Of a DNA stretch of 56,883 nucleotides, positions 33,375-41,882 are shown piece by piece. The notes under the pieces were generated by a model. The model was given only the letters and a program-made list of their open reading frames with translations. It did not search any database and was not told where the DNA came from. The DNA is taken from positions 1-56,883 of the forward strand of contig VBOT01000052.1 of the NCBI GenBank assembly GCA_005893225.1. The letters run 5' to 3'. A program made the position numbers and the translations under genes. The stretch comes from Candidatus Eiseniibacteriota bacterium. GTDB lineage: Bacteria > Eisenbacteria > RBG-16-71-46. Numbering within the stretch: position 1 is the first letter of the stretch; every line of letters begins with the position of its first letter.

Positions 33375-35453
33375 AGCCCCAGCCGGCTGGCGGAGCGACG
33401 CGCCCGATCGCGGCTGGTGGTGCAGGGAGAGCACCCACGGGGAGGGGGCGGTGAGCCGCGGATCGCCGACGATGAAGCGTCGCGCCCAGGAGTCGAGGGA
33501 AAGCCAGCGCCAGACCTGGAGCCCGATCGGACGCCGGCCGGCGAGGTAATCGTCCAGCTCGCGGCCGAGCACCACCGGGTCGAGCCAATCGTGCAACGGC
33601 CCCACCGAGAGCAGCCGGCGCCTCAGCTCCCCGGCGAACCTCCCTCGCAGCCACAGGTCGGAGGGGGTCTCGAAGCCCATCTTGTCGCGGCGCTCGAGCA
33701 CCGGGCTGGGAATCCGGTCGCCCAGACTGCGCCTCAGGATCGCCTTCGTGGTGGTCCCCTCCAGGCGCTGCTCGTCGGGCAGCGAGAACACGAACTCCAC
33801 CAGGCGGTAGTCGAGGAACGGGAGCCGGGTCTCGATCGAGAACGCCATGCTGTTCCGATCCTCGTAACGCAGCAGCGAGGGAAGCAGTCGCTGGAGCGTG
33901 TCGAAGGCGAGCTGGCGCGAGAGCGCGCTCGGGAACTCGGCCGGGGGCCGGGGAGGGCCCGAGCCCGGCCGGCGAGCGGCGCGCAGCGCCGCGGAGAGCG
34001 CGCGATCCTTGCCCTGCCCGAAGCGCCGCCGCAGGGCGCCAACCAGGGTTCCCGGCAGCCACGGCTCGAGGGTCAGGGCGAGCGTCGTGGCCCATCCGAG
34101 CCGGTCGGCCACCGGCCCGACGAGCCTCCGGAACTCGGCCAGCCTCCCGCTCGCGAGCAGGTCGCGCAGCCGGATCGGGAGGTAGCGGAAGTAGCCGGCC
34201 AGGGTCTCGTCGCCGCCCTGGCCGTCGAGCAGCACCTTGAGCCCCGCCCGGTGTGCCAGCTCCATCACCTTCCACTGCGAGTAGAGCCCGGGCCCCGCCG
34301 TCGGCTCGTCCTGCGCGGCGGTGAGCCGGTCGAAGACCGACCAGAAGTCCCCGCCGTCGGGCACGGCGAGGTGCGAGACCGCGCCGGTCGCCTCGGTCAC
34401 CGCGCGCACGTAGCGGCGCTCGTCGTACGCAGGCCCCTCGTTGTAGGCGCAGGTGAACGCGTGCAGCGGCCGTCCGGCGAGGCGCGAGGCGGTGGTCACC
34501 ACCGCGCTCGAGTCGATGCCGCCGGACAGGCAGGATCCCACCTCGACGTCGGCGCGCAGCCGGAGCGAGACCGAGTCGGTGAACAGCTCGGCGAAGCGCC
34601 GCGACCAATCCTCCGGCCCACCCTCGGCGCGCGCGGCCGAGTCGATGCGCCACCAGCGCTCGATCCTCAGGCCGTTCTCGCCCACGGCGAGCCAGTGGCC
34701 GGCGGGAAGCTGCCAGAGCCCGTCGAAGAACGTGTGCGCCTCGTGGTCCACCCAGTCCAGGGCCAGGAGGTCGAACACCGCCTCGAGGCGCGCGGCGATC
34801 GGCCGCCCCTGGGTGAGCACCAGCGCCTTGGGCTCGGAGGCGAACGCGAAGCGCTCCCCGTCCCACTGGTAGTAGAAGGGCTTGACCCCCAGGCGATCGC
34901 GGGCGCAGAAGAGCTCGCGCAGGCGGCCGTCCCAAATCGCGAACGCGAACATCCCGTTGAGCAGCGAGAGGCACTCGCGCCCGTGACGCCGGTAGGCGGC
35001 GAGGATCGCCTCCGTATCGCTCGTGCTCTGGAAGCGCTCCCCCTCGCGCTCGAGCTCCGAGCGCAGCTCGACGTGGTTGTAGACCTCGCCGTTGTAGGTG
35101 ATCCAGCACTCGCCGAGCGAGTCGCACATCGGCCCGTGCCCGCCGGGGCTCAGGTCGACGATCGCGAGGCGCCGGTTGACCAGGCCCACCTCGAAGCGCG
35201 CCTCCCCCGGGCCGTTCGCGCGCACCGCTCCGGTGCCGGTCGAGACCCAGCGTCCCGGGGCGTAACGGTGCGCGCTCTCGAACACCGCGGACGGCGTGTC
35301 GGGTCCGCCCAGGGTCAGAGCCCCGATCCGCGGGTCGATCAGCGCGAGCCCCTCGTCGTCGGGTCCGCGATGCCGCAGCAGCCGGGACATGTGATGCAGC
35401 CGGCCGATGTCGACCCGGTGACGGGGCTGGTACTCGCCGGCAATGCCGCACAT
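33363..35453 (-). CDS. asnB: Asparagine synthase-like glutamine amidotransferase (AsnB family)
   Basis: A 696-residue two-domain enzyme. The N-terminal glutaminase domain begins MCGIAGEY, so Cys2 is the nucleophile after Met removal, with RHRGPDDEG and NGEVYN. The ATP-dependent synthetase domain has the PP-loop SGGIDSS at residues 310-316 and LLDGQGGDETLAGYFRY. In glycan loci such proteins often amidate uronic acids rather than making free asparagine; which applies here is not decidable. About 40 extra residues lie in the glutaminase domain (residues 43-86). The last residues and stop codon come from the 145-bp repeat element, so the original C-terminus may be altered. Confidence 0.88.
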   Translation of the reverse strand: MCGIAGEYQPRHRVDIGRLHHMSRLLRHRGPDDEGLALIDPRIGALTLGGPDTPSAVFESAHRYAPGRWVSTGTGAVRANGPGEARFEVGLVNRRLAIVDLSPGGHGPMCDSLGECWITYNGEVYNHVELRSELEREGERFQSTSDTEAILAAYRRHGRECLSLLNGMFAFAIWDGRLRELFCARDRLGVKPFYYQWDGERFAFASEPKALVLTQGRPIAARLEAVFDLLALDWVDHEAHTFFDGLWQLPAGHWLAVGENGLRIERWWRIDSAARAEGGPEDWSRRFAELFTDSVSLRLRADVEVGSCLSGGIDSSAVVTTASRLAGRPLHAFTCAYNEGPAYDERRYVRAVTEATGAVSHLAVPDGGDFWSVFDRLTAAQDEPTAGPGLYSQWKVMELAHRAGLKVLLDGQGGDETLAGYFRYLPIRLRDLLASGRLAEFRRLVGPVADRLGWATTLALTLEPWLPGTLVGALRRRFGQGKDRALSAALRAARRPGSGPPRPPAEFPSALSRQLAFDTLQRLLPSLLRYEDRNSMAFSIETRLPFLDYRLVEFVFSLPDEQRLEGTTTKAILRRSLGDRIPSPVLERRDKMGFETPSDLWLRGRFAGELRRRLLSVGPLHDWLDPVVLGRELDDYLAGRRPIGLQVWRWLSLDSWARRFIVGDPRLTAPSPWVLSLHHQPRSGASLRQPAGAAGF

Positions 35454-35473
35454 GATGAGACTTCCTCTCTGGG

Positions 35474-36946
35474 CTAGTGTCGCGTACCGGAGGCGGCGTG
35501 CCCCGCGTCGGTCCAGTCCGGGGCCACCGCGCCGCGCTCCTTCCAGACCTCGAGCCGCATGCACACCCAGCCAAACCCGGCAGCCACCGCCAGCTTGAGC
35601 ATCACTCCCGCGGCGCCAGGCGGGGCCCACCGGTGCAGAGCAAGCGCCAGGGCCAAGGCGAGCGCGAACAGCGACGCGAGCCGCGCGCCGCGATAGGGGA
35701 ACGGGTGCACGCGCTGGGCGATCGCGTACGTCAGCGCCGCCACGGTCGCGTAGCCGAGGAAGGTGGCCACCGCGGCGCCGGGAGCCCCGAAGCGAGGCGT
35801 CAGGACCATGTGGGCCGCGATCGCCGCCAGCGCCCCTCCCCCGGCGCACAGGCCGAGCAGCGGTGTCTTGAGCGCGAGACCGATCCCGATCGCCGCGACA
35901 GTGTAGGCGCCGAGCGCGACCGCCGCAAAGGCCAGCCAGAGCACCGGGAAGGCGGCGTCGCGATACATGGCGGGGACCGCCACGGCGAGCACGTCGGGCG
36001 CGAAGGTGGCCACCAGCAGGGCGCCCAGCGAAGCCACCGCCATGTAGGCCCCGAGCACGCGAGCGAACAGCCGCGGCGCCTCGGGAGTCCCGGCGCGCGC
36101 GTAGGCGAACGGGCCGTAGGCGAGCTGGAAGGCCGAGGCCGCCATGGTCACGACGGCGAAGAACTTCAGCGCCACGGCGTAGACCGCGAGCTCCTCGACG
36201 GTGCGGGTGCGCTGGAGCACGTAGCCGTCGACGCCGGAGATCAGGGCGAAACCGAACGCCGCCGGCACGGTGGGGATGCCGTAGGAGAGCATGCGGCGGA
36301 GCGCCGGGCGGCTGAAGCGCGGCCGCACGGCGTGGCGGATGAGCACCAGCCCGAGCACGGCGCAGGCCGCGTCGCCCGCGAGGCGGCCGTAGAGCACTCC
36401 CACGACGTCGAGGTGGCGCCGCAGCACCAGGAACAGCGAGACCGAGGCGATCAGCGTGGTCTGGGTGATGTTCAGGGCGATGAACTTCCACGGCTGAAAG
36501 GTGACGCGAAGGACGTCGTTCGCGAACATCACGAGCAGCGTGAAGGGCAGCGTCATGGCTCCGATCATCAGGTACTTGCGGTAGGCCTGGCCGCCCAGCA
36601 GGCGGTCGGCGAGCGGGGCGGCGAGCGTGGCGGCGAGGGCCGCCACGGCGGCCGAGGTGGCGAGGCGGAAGACCAGCGAGCTCGACACCATGCGGATGCG
36701 GGCCTCGCGGTCGGGCTCGTGGTAGAAGAAGCGGGCGAGCGCCCCGTCCATGCCGAGCACCAGGATCAGGATGGCGGTCTGGGAGTAGCGGATGACGAGC
36801 TCCGAGATCCCGAAGGCGCCGGGGGTGAGGGCGCGGGTGAGCATGGGCACGAGCAGGAGCTGGACGGCGCGGCCGCCGACCTGGCCGAGCCCGTAGACGG
36901 CGGACTCGGTGGTGAGGCGCTTCAGGGCTTCACGCATGGGTGCCAT
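35474..36946 (-). CDS. Polysaccharide flippase, Wzx/MATE-like
   Basis: A 490-residue inner-membrane protein with about fourteen hydrophobic segments. The start LTTESAVYGLGQVGGRAVQL and LVPMLTRALTPGAFGISELV match the N-terminus of the polysaccharide biosynthesis (Wzx, MVF/MOP superfamily) family, which flips polyprenyl-linked glycan units to the periplasm. Candidate starts are ATG at 36946 and 36937; neither has a strong ribosome-binding site. It lies 20 bases before asnB and 58 bases after a methyltransferase gene, inside the glycan locus. Confidence 0.88.
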   Translation of the reverse strand: MAPMREALKRLTTESAVYGLGQVGGRAVQLLLVPMLTRALTPGAFGISELVIRYSQTAILILVLGMDGALARFFYHEPDREARIRMVSSSLVFRLATSAAVAALAATLAAPLADRLLGGQAYRKYLMIGAMTLPFTLLVMFANDVLRVTFQPWKFIALNITQTTLIASVSLFLVLRRHLDVVGVLYGRLAGDAACAVLGLVLIRHAVRPRFSRPALRRMLSYGIPTVPAAFGFALISGVDGYVLQRTRTVEELAVYAVALKFFAVVTMAASAFQLAYGPFAYARAGTPEAPRLFARVLGAYMAVASLGALLVATFAPDVLAVAVPAMYRDAAFPVLWLAFAAVALGAYTVAAIGIGLALKTPLLGLCAGGGALAAIAAHMVLTPRFGAPGAAVATFLGYATVAALTYAIAQRVHPFPYRGARLASLFALALALALALHRWAPPGAAGVMLKLAVAAGFGWVCMRLEVWKERGAVAPDWTDAGHAASGTRH

Positions 36947-37004
36947 CTTTCGCGGGTCCGGGGCTGGGCCTCCGCGGTCTGGGCCACTCCGCCTTTCGCC
37001 TCCG

Positions 37005-37844
37005 TCACCGCGGTCTCCCGAGCGGGTTCTCGCGGCCGCACCAGGGGCAGGTCCAGCGCTGGGGCCATGGGTTCACCGCCTCGATCACGCTGTGCTCGCC
37101 GCACTCGCGGCACACGTGGGTGACGCGTCGCACCCCTTTCGCACCGATCTTGCGGAACGCCAGGACGTAGTTCGCGTCCTTCGCGAGATCGATGCCGAGA
37201 GTGCGGTGGAGCCACGCCACGAGGTCCGTGAACGGGCCCTGGAGCGGCTTGGTGCGCGGGTCGTTCATCCACGAGAAGCCCGCCGGCACGCGGGCCTGGG
37301 CCGACAGCTCGAAGCCGCGCGCGTAGAAGAGGTCGACGAGCTTCGAGAGATCGAAGCGCTGCTGGTGCTCGATCCTCTTTTGGAGCTTGAGCAGCGCGTA
37401 CTTGGCGAAGTAGCCGGCGAGGCGGTAGAGCCGGTCGTCGAACGACGCCGAGCGCGGCACCGAGAGGTAGAGCGTGCCGCCGCGCCGGGTGACGCGCGCG
37501 AGCTCGTCGCAGCAGGGCTCGAGCGCCGTCACGTGTTCGAGCACGTAGTGGCAGATCGTGAGGTCGAAGGTCTCGTCGCGAAACGGGAGCCGAGCGAGAT
37601 CGGCGCGCAGGATCGCCGCGTTCGGGGCGCGAGGCGGAGGTCCGGGCGGGAACTTGATGTCGAAGCCGGTGACGCAGAGGTCGTGCCGCCGCGCGTAGGG
37701 CCACGAGCCGGGACCGCAGCCAGCGTCCAGCACTCGAGCGCCGGGCGGGGCCGCTTCGATCAACTCGTGGAGGAAGAGCGGCGGCTCGCCGGGGGCGCGC
37801 GTCGGCTTCCGGGCGGTCAGGCCTGTCAACGGGGCCCGCTCCAT
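37005..37844 (-). CDS. SAM methyltransferase with C-terminal zinc ribbon
   Basis: A class I SAM-dependent methyltransferase of 279 residues. Motif I is VLDAGCGPG near residues 38-46; DLTICHYVLEHVTALEPCCD and GGTLYLSVPRS are motifs II-III. The last 35 residues carry two CxxC pairs, CREC and CPWC, forming a probable zinc ribbon. The function of that appendage is unknown. ATG at 37844 is preferred; GTG at 37865 would add seven residues. The start overlaps the HNH gene by 19 bases. Location suggests a sugar or lipid-linked glycan substrate (inference). Confidence 0.8.
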   Translation of the reverse strand: MERAPLTGLTARKPTRAPGEPPLFLHELIEAAPPGARVLDAGCGPGSWPYARRHDLCVTGFDIKFPPGPPPRAPNAAILRADLARLPFRDETFDLTICHYVLEHVTALEPCCDELARVTRRGGTLYLSVPRSASFDDRLYRLAGYFAKYALLKLQKRIEHQQRFDLSKLVDLFYARGFELSAQARVPAGFSWMNDPRTKPLQGPFTDLVAWLHRTLGIDLAKDANYVLAFRKIGAKGVRRVTHVCRECGEHSVIEAVNPWPQRWTCPWCGRENPLGRPR

Positions 37845-39016
37845 TCGATGACCGGGATCGAGCACACGGGTGAGCCGTCCCCGGTCCCTCCCTCGTCGGG
37901 CTGCCGAGCGGCTGCAGCGGCCCGCTCACGAGCCTCGCCCACCTTGCGCAACGCCTTTGCGCGAGCTTCGGCCCGCGCCCGCTGGGCCTCGTGTCGTTTG
38001 TGTCGCATGAAATCCACCCCGAACGTACACTCCGCCTCGAACTGGTTGTGGCCGCGGCACCGCAGCCGGATGTTCTCCACCGTCGCCTCGCCCCCGCGTG
38101 CGACCTCCTCACCGTGATCGAACTCCAAGAACTTGCGCGCCGCGCAACGGTGACCGGCCGGGCCGACGAACGTGCACTGCCCTCCGTCCCGCTCCCAGAC
38201 GGCGCGCTTGACAGCCGCCGGGATGTGCCGGTTGCTCACGCTCGAGCGCCTCCGGCTCGCGCGCGGCTTGTCGGTGGCCGCGAACTTGGTCTTCTCGAGC
38301 TTGGCGATGAGCGCATCGAGCGCGCGGTCCAGTACCTCGGCGACATCCCCGGAAGGGGCTTGGTGGCTCAGCAAGGCCTGCGCGTACCGAAGCTTGTCGT
38401 GCGTGCTTCGCCCGATGGTGAGTTGCAACAGGAAACGCTCGGGGGCAACCGGCGCCACCTTCGGTCGCGGGGCAAGTTGCTCGACCTGTGGAGCTGCAGG
38501 CGGGTCGGCCTGTGCCTCGACACGCTCCGCCACTTGCCCCGGGGCAAGTTGCTCGTCACCTGGTGGCCGTTCCGGCGGAATGGCCTGCGCCAGGGCAAGC
38601 GTTTCCGATCGCGGGAAGCGCGCCGCGAGCAGCGCCTCGATCTCGGCTTTGGTCTTGTAAGTCGCGGCTTTCAGGAGCCCGTCCGCGTTCTCAGGAGTCA
38701 GGTAGGGGGCCAGCATGCACGCTGCACTGAGATGCAGGCGTCCTTCCGCCACAGCGTCGAAGATGGCGGGGAACTTGCGTGCCGCGCGCGCCGCCTGGAT
38801 TCGCTTATAGGCGGCATCCTCTGACAGGTGCTGCTCCTGGACGCAGAAGGCGAACATCGAAGGGTACCCCGCCGGCAGGTACAGTCGCCGGGAGTCGACC
38901 TCGGCGATGTGTGCCAGGATTTCTGCAGTCCGGGTGCACTCTTGTGCGAGGAGTGCCGCGAAACCATGAAGCAAAGCTTGATCGGTGAGATGGACGAGCG
39001 AATAGGGACGAGCCAT
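37826..39016 (-). CDS. HNH endonuclease-like protein
   Basis: A 396-residue protein. The N-terminal half (ALLHGFAALLAQECTRTAEI, then LPAGYPSMFAFCVQEQHLSE) is helical. A variable Pro/Gln-rich middle contains two QLAP units. The C-terminal HNH domain has WERDGGQCTFVG, LEFDHGEEVARGGEATVENI and RLRCRGHNQFEAE, with candidate catalytic residues His301, Asn315 and His323. The layout resembles DUF222-type HNH proteins, which are often multicopy. ATG at 39016 is used with GAGG about six bases upstream. It interrupts the glycan locus, and its DNA looks less GC-rich than its neighbours. Function is unproven; it could be a mobile or selfish gene. Confidence 0.8.
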   Translation of the reverse strand: MARPYSLVHLTDQALLHGFAALLAQECTRTAEILAHIAEVDSRRLYLPAGYPSMFAFCVQEQHLSEDAAYKRIQAARAARKFPAIFDAVAEGRLHLSAACMLAPYLTPENADGLLKAATYKTKAEIEALLAARFPRSETLALAQAIPPERPPGDEQLAPGQVAERVEAQADPPAAPQVEQLAPRPKVAPVAPERFLLQLTIGRSTHDKLRYAQALLSHQAPSGDVAEVLDRALDALIAKLEKTKFAATDKPRASRRRSSVSNRHIPAAVKRAVWERDGGQCTFVGPAGHRCAARKFLEFDHGEEVARGGEATVENIRLRCRGHNQFEAECTFGVDFMRHKRHEAQRARAEARAKALRKVGEARERAAAAARQPDEGGTGDGSPVCSIPVIEWSGPR

Positions 39017-39387
39017 GGGAACCTCGTGCGGGGGCTCGTGGTCTCTCCATTGTCCCATGGCCTCCTTCGGCGTTCGTGGAGCCACAGAGAACGCGTGGAA
39101 CGTCGCACCACGAGATTTTTCCCACCGCCCAGGATCCACGTGGCGGGAGCCCGTCCTGAGCGCACGGGTGCGCTGCTGCTCGCGCTGCGGCGAGGCGCCG
39201 CGCACCGAGCTCGCCAGCGCGTCAAGCAAAATCTTCGCGTTCCGGTTTCGACCCGCGTCAACTCTTCGCACGTGGCTTGCGGGAGGAGTTTGAACGCCTC
39301 TGCTTTGCTCGAAGCCCCTCAAGGACCTCCGAGCTGCAGCGAGCACCCCTGGCCGTGCCTGGCGGATCAAACCCAAGCCACCTTCCC
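39017..39387 (-). other. 371-base non-coding gap upstream of the HNH gene
   Basis: The only gap above 300 bases in the window. It separates the family 2 glycosyltransferase stop from the HNH start. No gene with recognisable homology is seen in any frame. On minus it contains two TTGACG hexamers that could be -35 elements, but no matching -10 at good spacing. Base composition is somewhat less GC-rich than the flanking glycan genes. It probably carries the HNH gene's own promoter and may mark the edge of an inserted segment. Confidence 0.4.
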
Positions 39388-40296
39388 TCACAGCCGAACC
39401 ACCGCCGCCGGCTTTCCGACCATCGCATCCACCAGTGCCTTCGGCACCGCCGCCGCCGCGGCCCAGCGGCCCTGGGCCGCGAGCCACCCCGCCAGCACCG
39501 CCTGCTGCGCCGCGAACGCCGGCAGCCACGTGATCCTCGCCAGACCGCGCGCATGGCGCGAGAACAGAAGGAGATTCGCCCGCAGCCGCTGGTAGATCTT
39601 CCACGGGCTCGCCGCCCCGGTCTTGGCCGAGACCCGGTGCCACAGCCTTGCGGTCGGAACGAACAGCAGCCGGTATCCCGCCGCGCGCGCCCTGAGGCTC
39701 CAGTCGGCGTCCTCGGCGTAGATGTGGTAGCGCTCGTCGAGCGGTCCCACCTTCTCCCAGGCCTCGCGGCGCGCGAGCAGGCAGCAGCCGGTGAGGTATC
39801 CGGTCTCCTCCACCGCCCGGTACTGCCCGAGGTCGCGGGTCCTCAGCCCCCGATGCGCCGCGAGCCCGAGCGCCACGACGCAGTGGCCGCCCGCGTACCA
39901 GATGCGGTCGCTCGGCGGGGCAAAGTAGATGAGCGGCGCGGCCGCCCCGGCCCCGGGATCCTGCTCGAGCGCCAGCAGCAGCCGCTCGAGCAGCGCGGGA
40001 TCGGCCTCGGTGTCGTTGTTGAGCAGCATCACCGCGTCGGCGCCCTGCTCCAGGGCGCGCGCGAGCCCCGCGTTGTTGCCGCCCGCGAAGCGACGGTTCT
40101 CCCCCAGCGCCAGCACCTGGACCGCCGGAAAGCCGGCTCGGATCTTCTCCACCGAGCCATCGGTCGAGCCGTTGTCCACCACCAGGATGCTGAGCTGCCA
40201 TCCCTCGGGCAGCCGGCAACGCTCGAGCGTGGGGAGCAGGGCGAGTGTGTCGGCGAGGCCGTTCCAGTTGAGCACCACCACCGCCACGGTCCTCAT
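39388..40296 (-). CDS. Glycosyltransferase family 2 (rhamnosyltransferase-like)
   Basis: A 302-residue GT-A enzyme of the WcaA/RfbF-like family 2 branch. It has VAVVVLNWNGLADTLALLPT, ILVVDNGSTDGSVEKI, NRRFAGGNNAGLARALEQGA, the metal-binding NND in LLNNDTEADPALLERL, and DERYHIYAEDADWSLRARAA, in which EDADW is the acceptor-side ED motif. The C-terminus has amphipathic or weakly hydrophobic helices. The ATG at 40296 overlaps the upstream membrane gene stop as ATGA. Donor sugar unknown. Confidence 0.9.
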   Translation of the reverse strand: MRTVAVVVLNWNGLADTLALLPTLERCRLPEGWQLSILVVDNGSTDGSVEKIRAGFPAVQVLALGENRRFAGGNNAGLARALEQGADAVMLLNNDTEADPALLERLLLALEQDPGAGAAAPLIYFAPPSDRIWYAGGHCVVALGLAAHRGLRTRDLGQYRAVEETGYLTGCCLLARREAWEKVGPLDERYHIYAEDADWSLRARAAGYRLLFVPTARLWHRVSAKTGAASPWKIYQRLRANLLLFSRHARGLARITWLPAFAAQQAVLAGWLAAQGRWAAAAAVPKALVDAMVGKPAAVVRL

Positions 40297-41882
40297 GGGG
40301 CCCGCGCCTCGGACCGGAACGCCGCGCAGATTCTCGCCGCGGCCCAGAGCGTGAGAGCGACGAGCGCCGCGAGCGCTCCCCACACCGGGGCCGCCGGCAG
40401 CCCCGCGTAGATGAGGTAGAGCCACCAGAAGTCGAGGCCGTGGAGCAGGGCGCGCTGGTCCTCCTCGCTCAACCCGAGGCGAGGATCGCGCGGGCCCGCG
40501 GCACCGAGCCGCGGGATCCGGCCCGCGAGGTGCTCGCGGCCGTTCCGCCACAGCATCCTCCAGTGACCCGCGATCGGGCTGAACGCCGGGTTGAAGTGGC
40601 TGTCGCTCATGAAGCGGGGATGCCCGAGCGGGAGCTGGTAGGGATAGTCGCCGGCTTCGCGCATCTGGGCGCCAAAGTAGATCCCGACTCCTCCGACCTG
40701 GACCACGAACCCGAGCGTTGCGAGCACGGCCGCGAGCCTCCAGCGCCGGCGCGCCACCGGCTCGCCTTGGCCCGGGCGCCGGTCGAGAGCGAACGCCACG
40801 GGGAGGAAGGCGAGCGGCAGCACCGGCACCAGGTAGCGAGGTCCGAACGAGCCGTCGCCCGCCCAGTGCTGGAAGCGCGAGTAGAGCGCCAGGGCGGCCG
40901 CGCACGCCACGGCCGCTCCGATGCCGGCGTTTCCCGCCGCGGTCCCCAGGCCGAGACGGGCGAGCAGCCGCCCCGACCCGGCCCGCGCGCCCTCGAGCAT
41001 CGCGCGCCAGCCCGCGGGTGCCAGCCAGAGCCCGGGGCCGAACCACAGCACCCCCTTTCCCGTGGAGAGCAGGAGCCCGTAGAGGCCGACCAGGATCGGC
41101 GTGGTGTAGGCGGCGGGGGTGGCCTGGACCCCGTAGCCCGTCTCGAACGGATTGCCGAAGCGCGCGAGGTCGTAGAGGCCGTGCCCCGCGAGCGCGAGCC
41201 CGAGCCCGAGGGCGGGGGCGAGCCAGGTCCGCGGTGGCGCGACGAGGAGCGGAACGAGACAGCCGATGACGAGCGGCAGCATGCTCAGCTTGACCGATAC
41301 CGCCAGGAACGTCCCGAGCGCGGCGAGCGCCGGGGCACGGCTCGACGCTCGATCGCGCGCGGCGGCGAGGCTCGCGCCCAGGAGTGTGAGCAGGAGCCCG
41401 AGCGCTTGCAGGGGCTCGGCCATGAAGCTCTTGGCGTAGACCCAGACCGGGGTCGCGAAGCCGAGCATCAGCGCCGCGGCCAGAGAGGCGCCTGCCCCGA
41501 CCCCGAGCGCCCGGGCGCCGGCGTAGAAAGCGGCCAGGAGGAGCGCCGTGACCGCGGCGTTGAAGAACGAGGCGCCGAAGCGTACCGCCAGCGCGCGGCG
41601 CTCGGGTGGAAGTCCCGACAGTCGGGCTCCTGCCTCCGCCGCCGCCACCAGCGGAAGCGCCAGCACCGCCTGGCCGGCCGCGTTCTTGGTGTAGTGGCGG
41701 CCGTCCGGACCCTGGACCGTGGCCCCCTCGGGCACCGCGATCGTGCCGGAGAGGAGCGCGCGCGAGAGCTCGAGCATCGTCACCTCGTCGCTCCCCACCA
41801 CGCGCCCTCCCCCGGTCGCGGCATAGGCCAGGAACGCGGCCAGCCCGAGCCAGCCCGCGGTGCGGCCGATCTGCGAGATCAA
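40293..41882 (-). CDS. Polytopic GT-C-like membrane protein
   Basis: A 529-residue membrane protein with about ten to twelve hydrophobic helices. The first external loop, GGRVVGSDEVTMLELSRALL, carries an Asp-Glu pair as in GT-C (ArnT/PMT-like) transferases. DGRHYTKNAAGQAVLALPLV and TPVWVYAKSFMAEPLQALGL follow, features of undecaprenyl-phosphate-sugar-dependent families. The start is a TTG at 41882 overlapping the upstream stop as TTGA; no ATG or GTG lies before the first helix, and a GGGG run is upstream. Probably uses polyprenyl-linked sugars in the periplasm; the substrate is unknown. Confidence 0.72.
   Translation of the reverse strand: MISQIGRTAGWLGLAAFLAYAATGGGRVVGSDEVTMLELSRALLSGTIAVPEGATVQGPDGRHYTKNAAGQAVLALPLVAAAEAGARLSGLPPERRALAVRFGASFFNAAVTALLLAAFYAGARALGVGAGASLAAALMLGFATPVWVYAKSFMAEPLQALGLLLTLLGASLAAARDRASSRAPALAALGTFLAVSVKLSMLPLVIGCLVPLLVAPPRTWLAPALGLGLALAGHGLYDLARFGNPFETGYGVQATPAAYTTPILVGLYGLLLSTGKGVLWFGPGLWLAPAGWRAMLEGARAGSGRLLARLGLGTAAGNAGIGAAVACAAALALYSRFQHWAGDGSFGPRYLVPVLPLAFLPVAFALDRRPGQGEPVARRRWRLAAVLATLGFVVQVGGVGIYFGAQMREAGDYPYQLPLGHPRFMSDSHFNPAFSPIAGHWRMLWRNGREHLAGRIPRLGAAGPRDPRLGLSEEDQRALLHGLDFWWLYLIYAGLPAAPVWGALAALVALTLWAAARICAAFRSEARAP

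Noticed and set aside
38445-38560. Repeated GGGGCAAGTTGCTCG units as a possible CRISPR or regulatory repeat
   Set aside because: Only two copies, within the coding sequence for the QLAP segments of the HNH protein; no regular spacer structure.
37826-39016. HNH gene as a group I/II intron-encoded homing endonuclease
   Set aside because: No intron or reverse-transcriptase-like sequence surrounds it, and no host gene is split; both neighbouring genes are complete.
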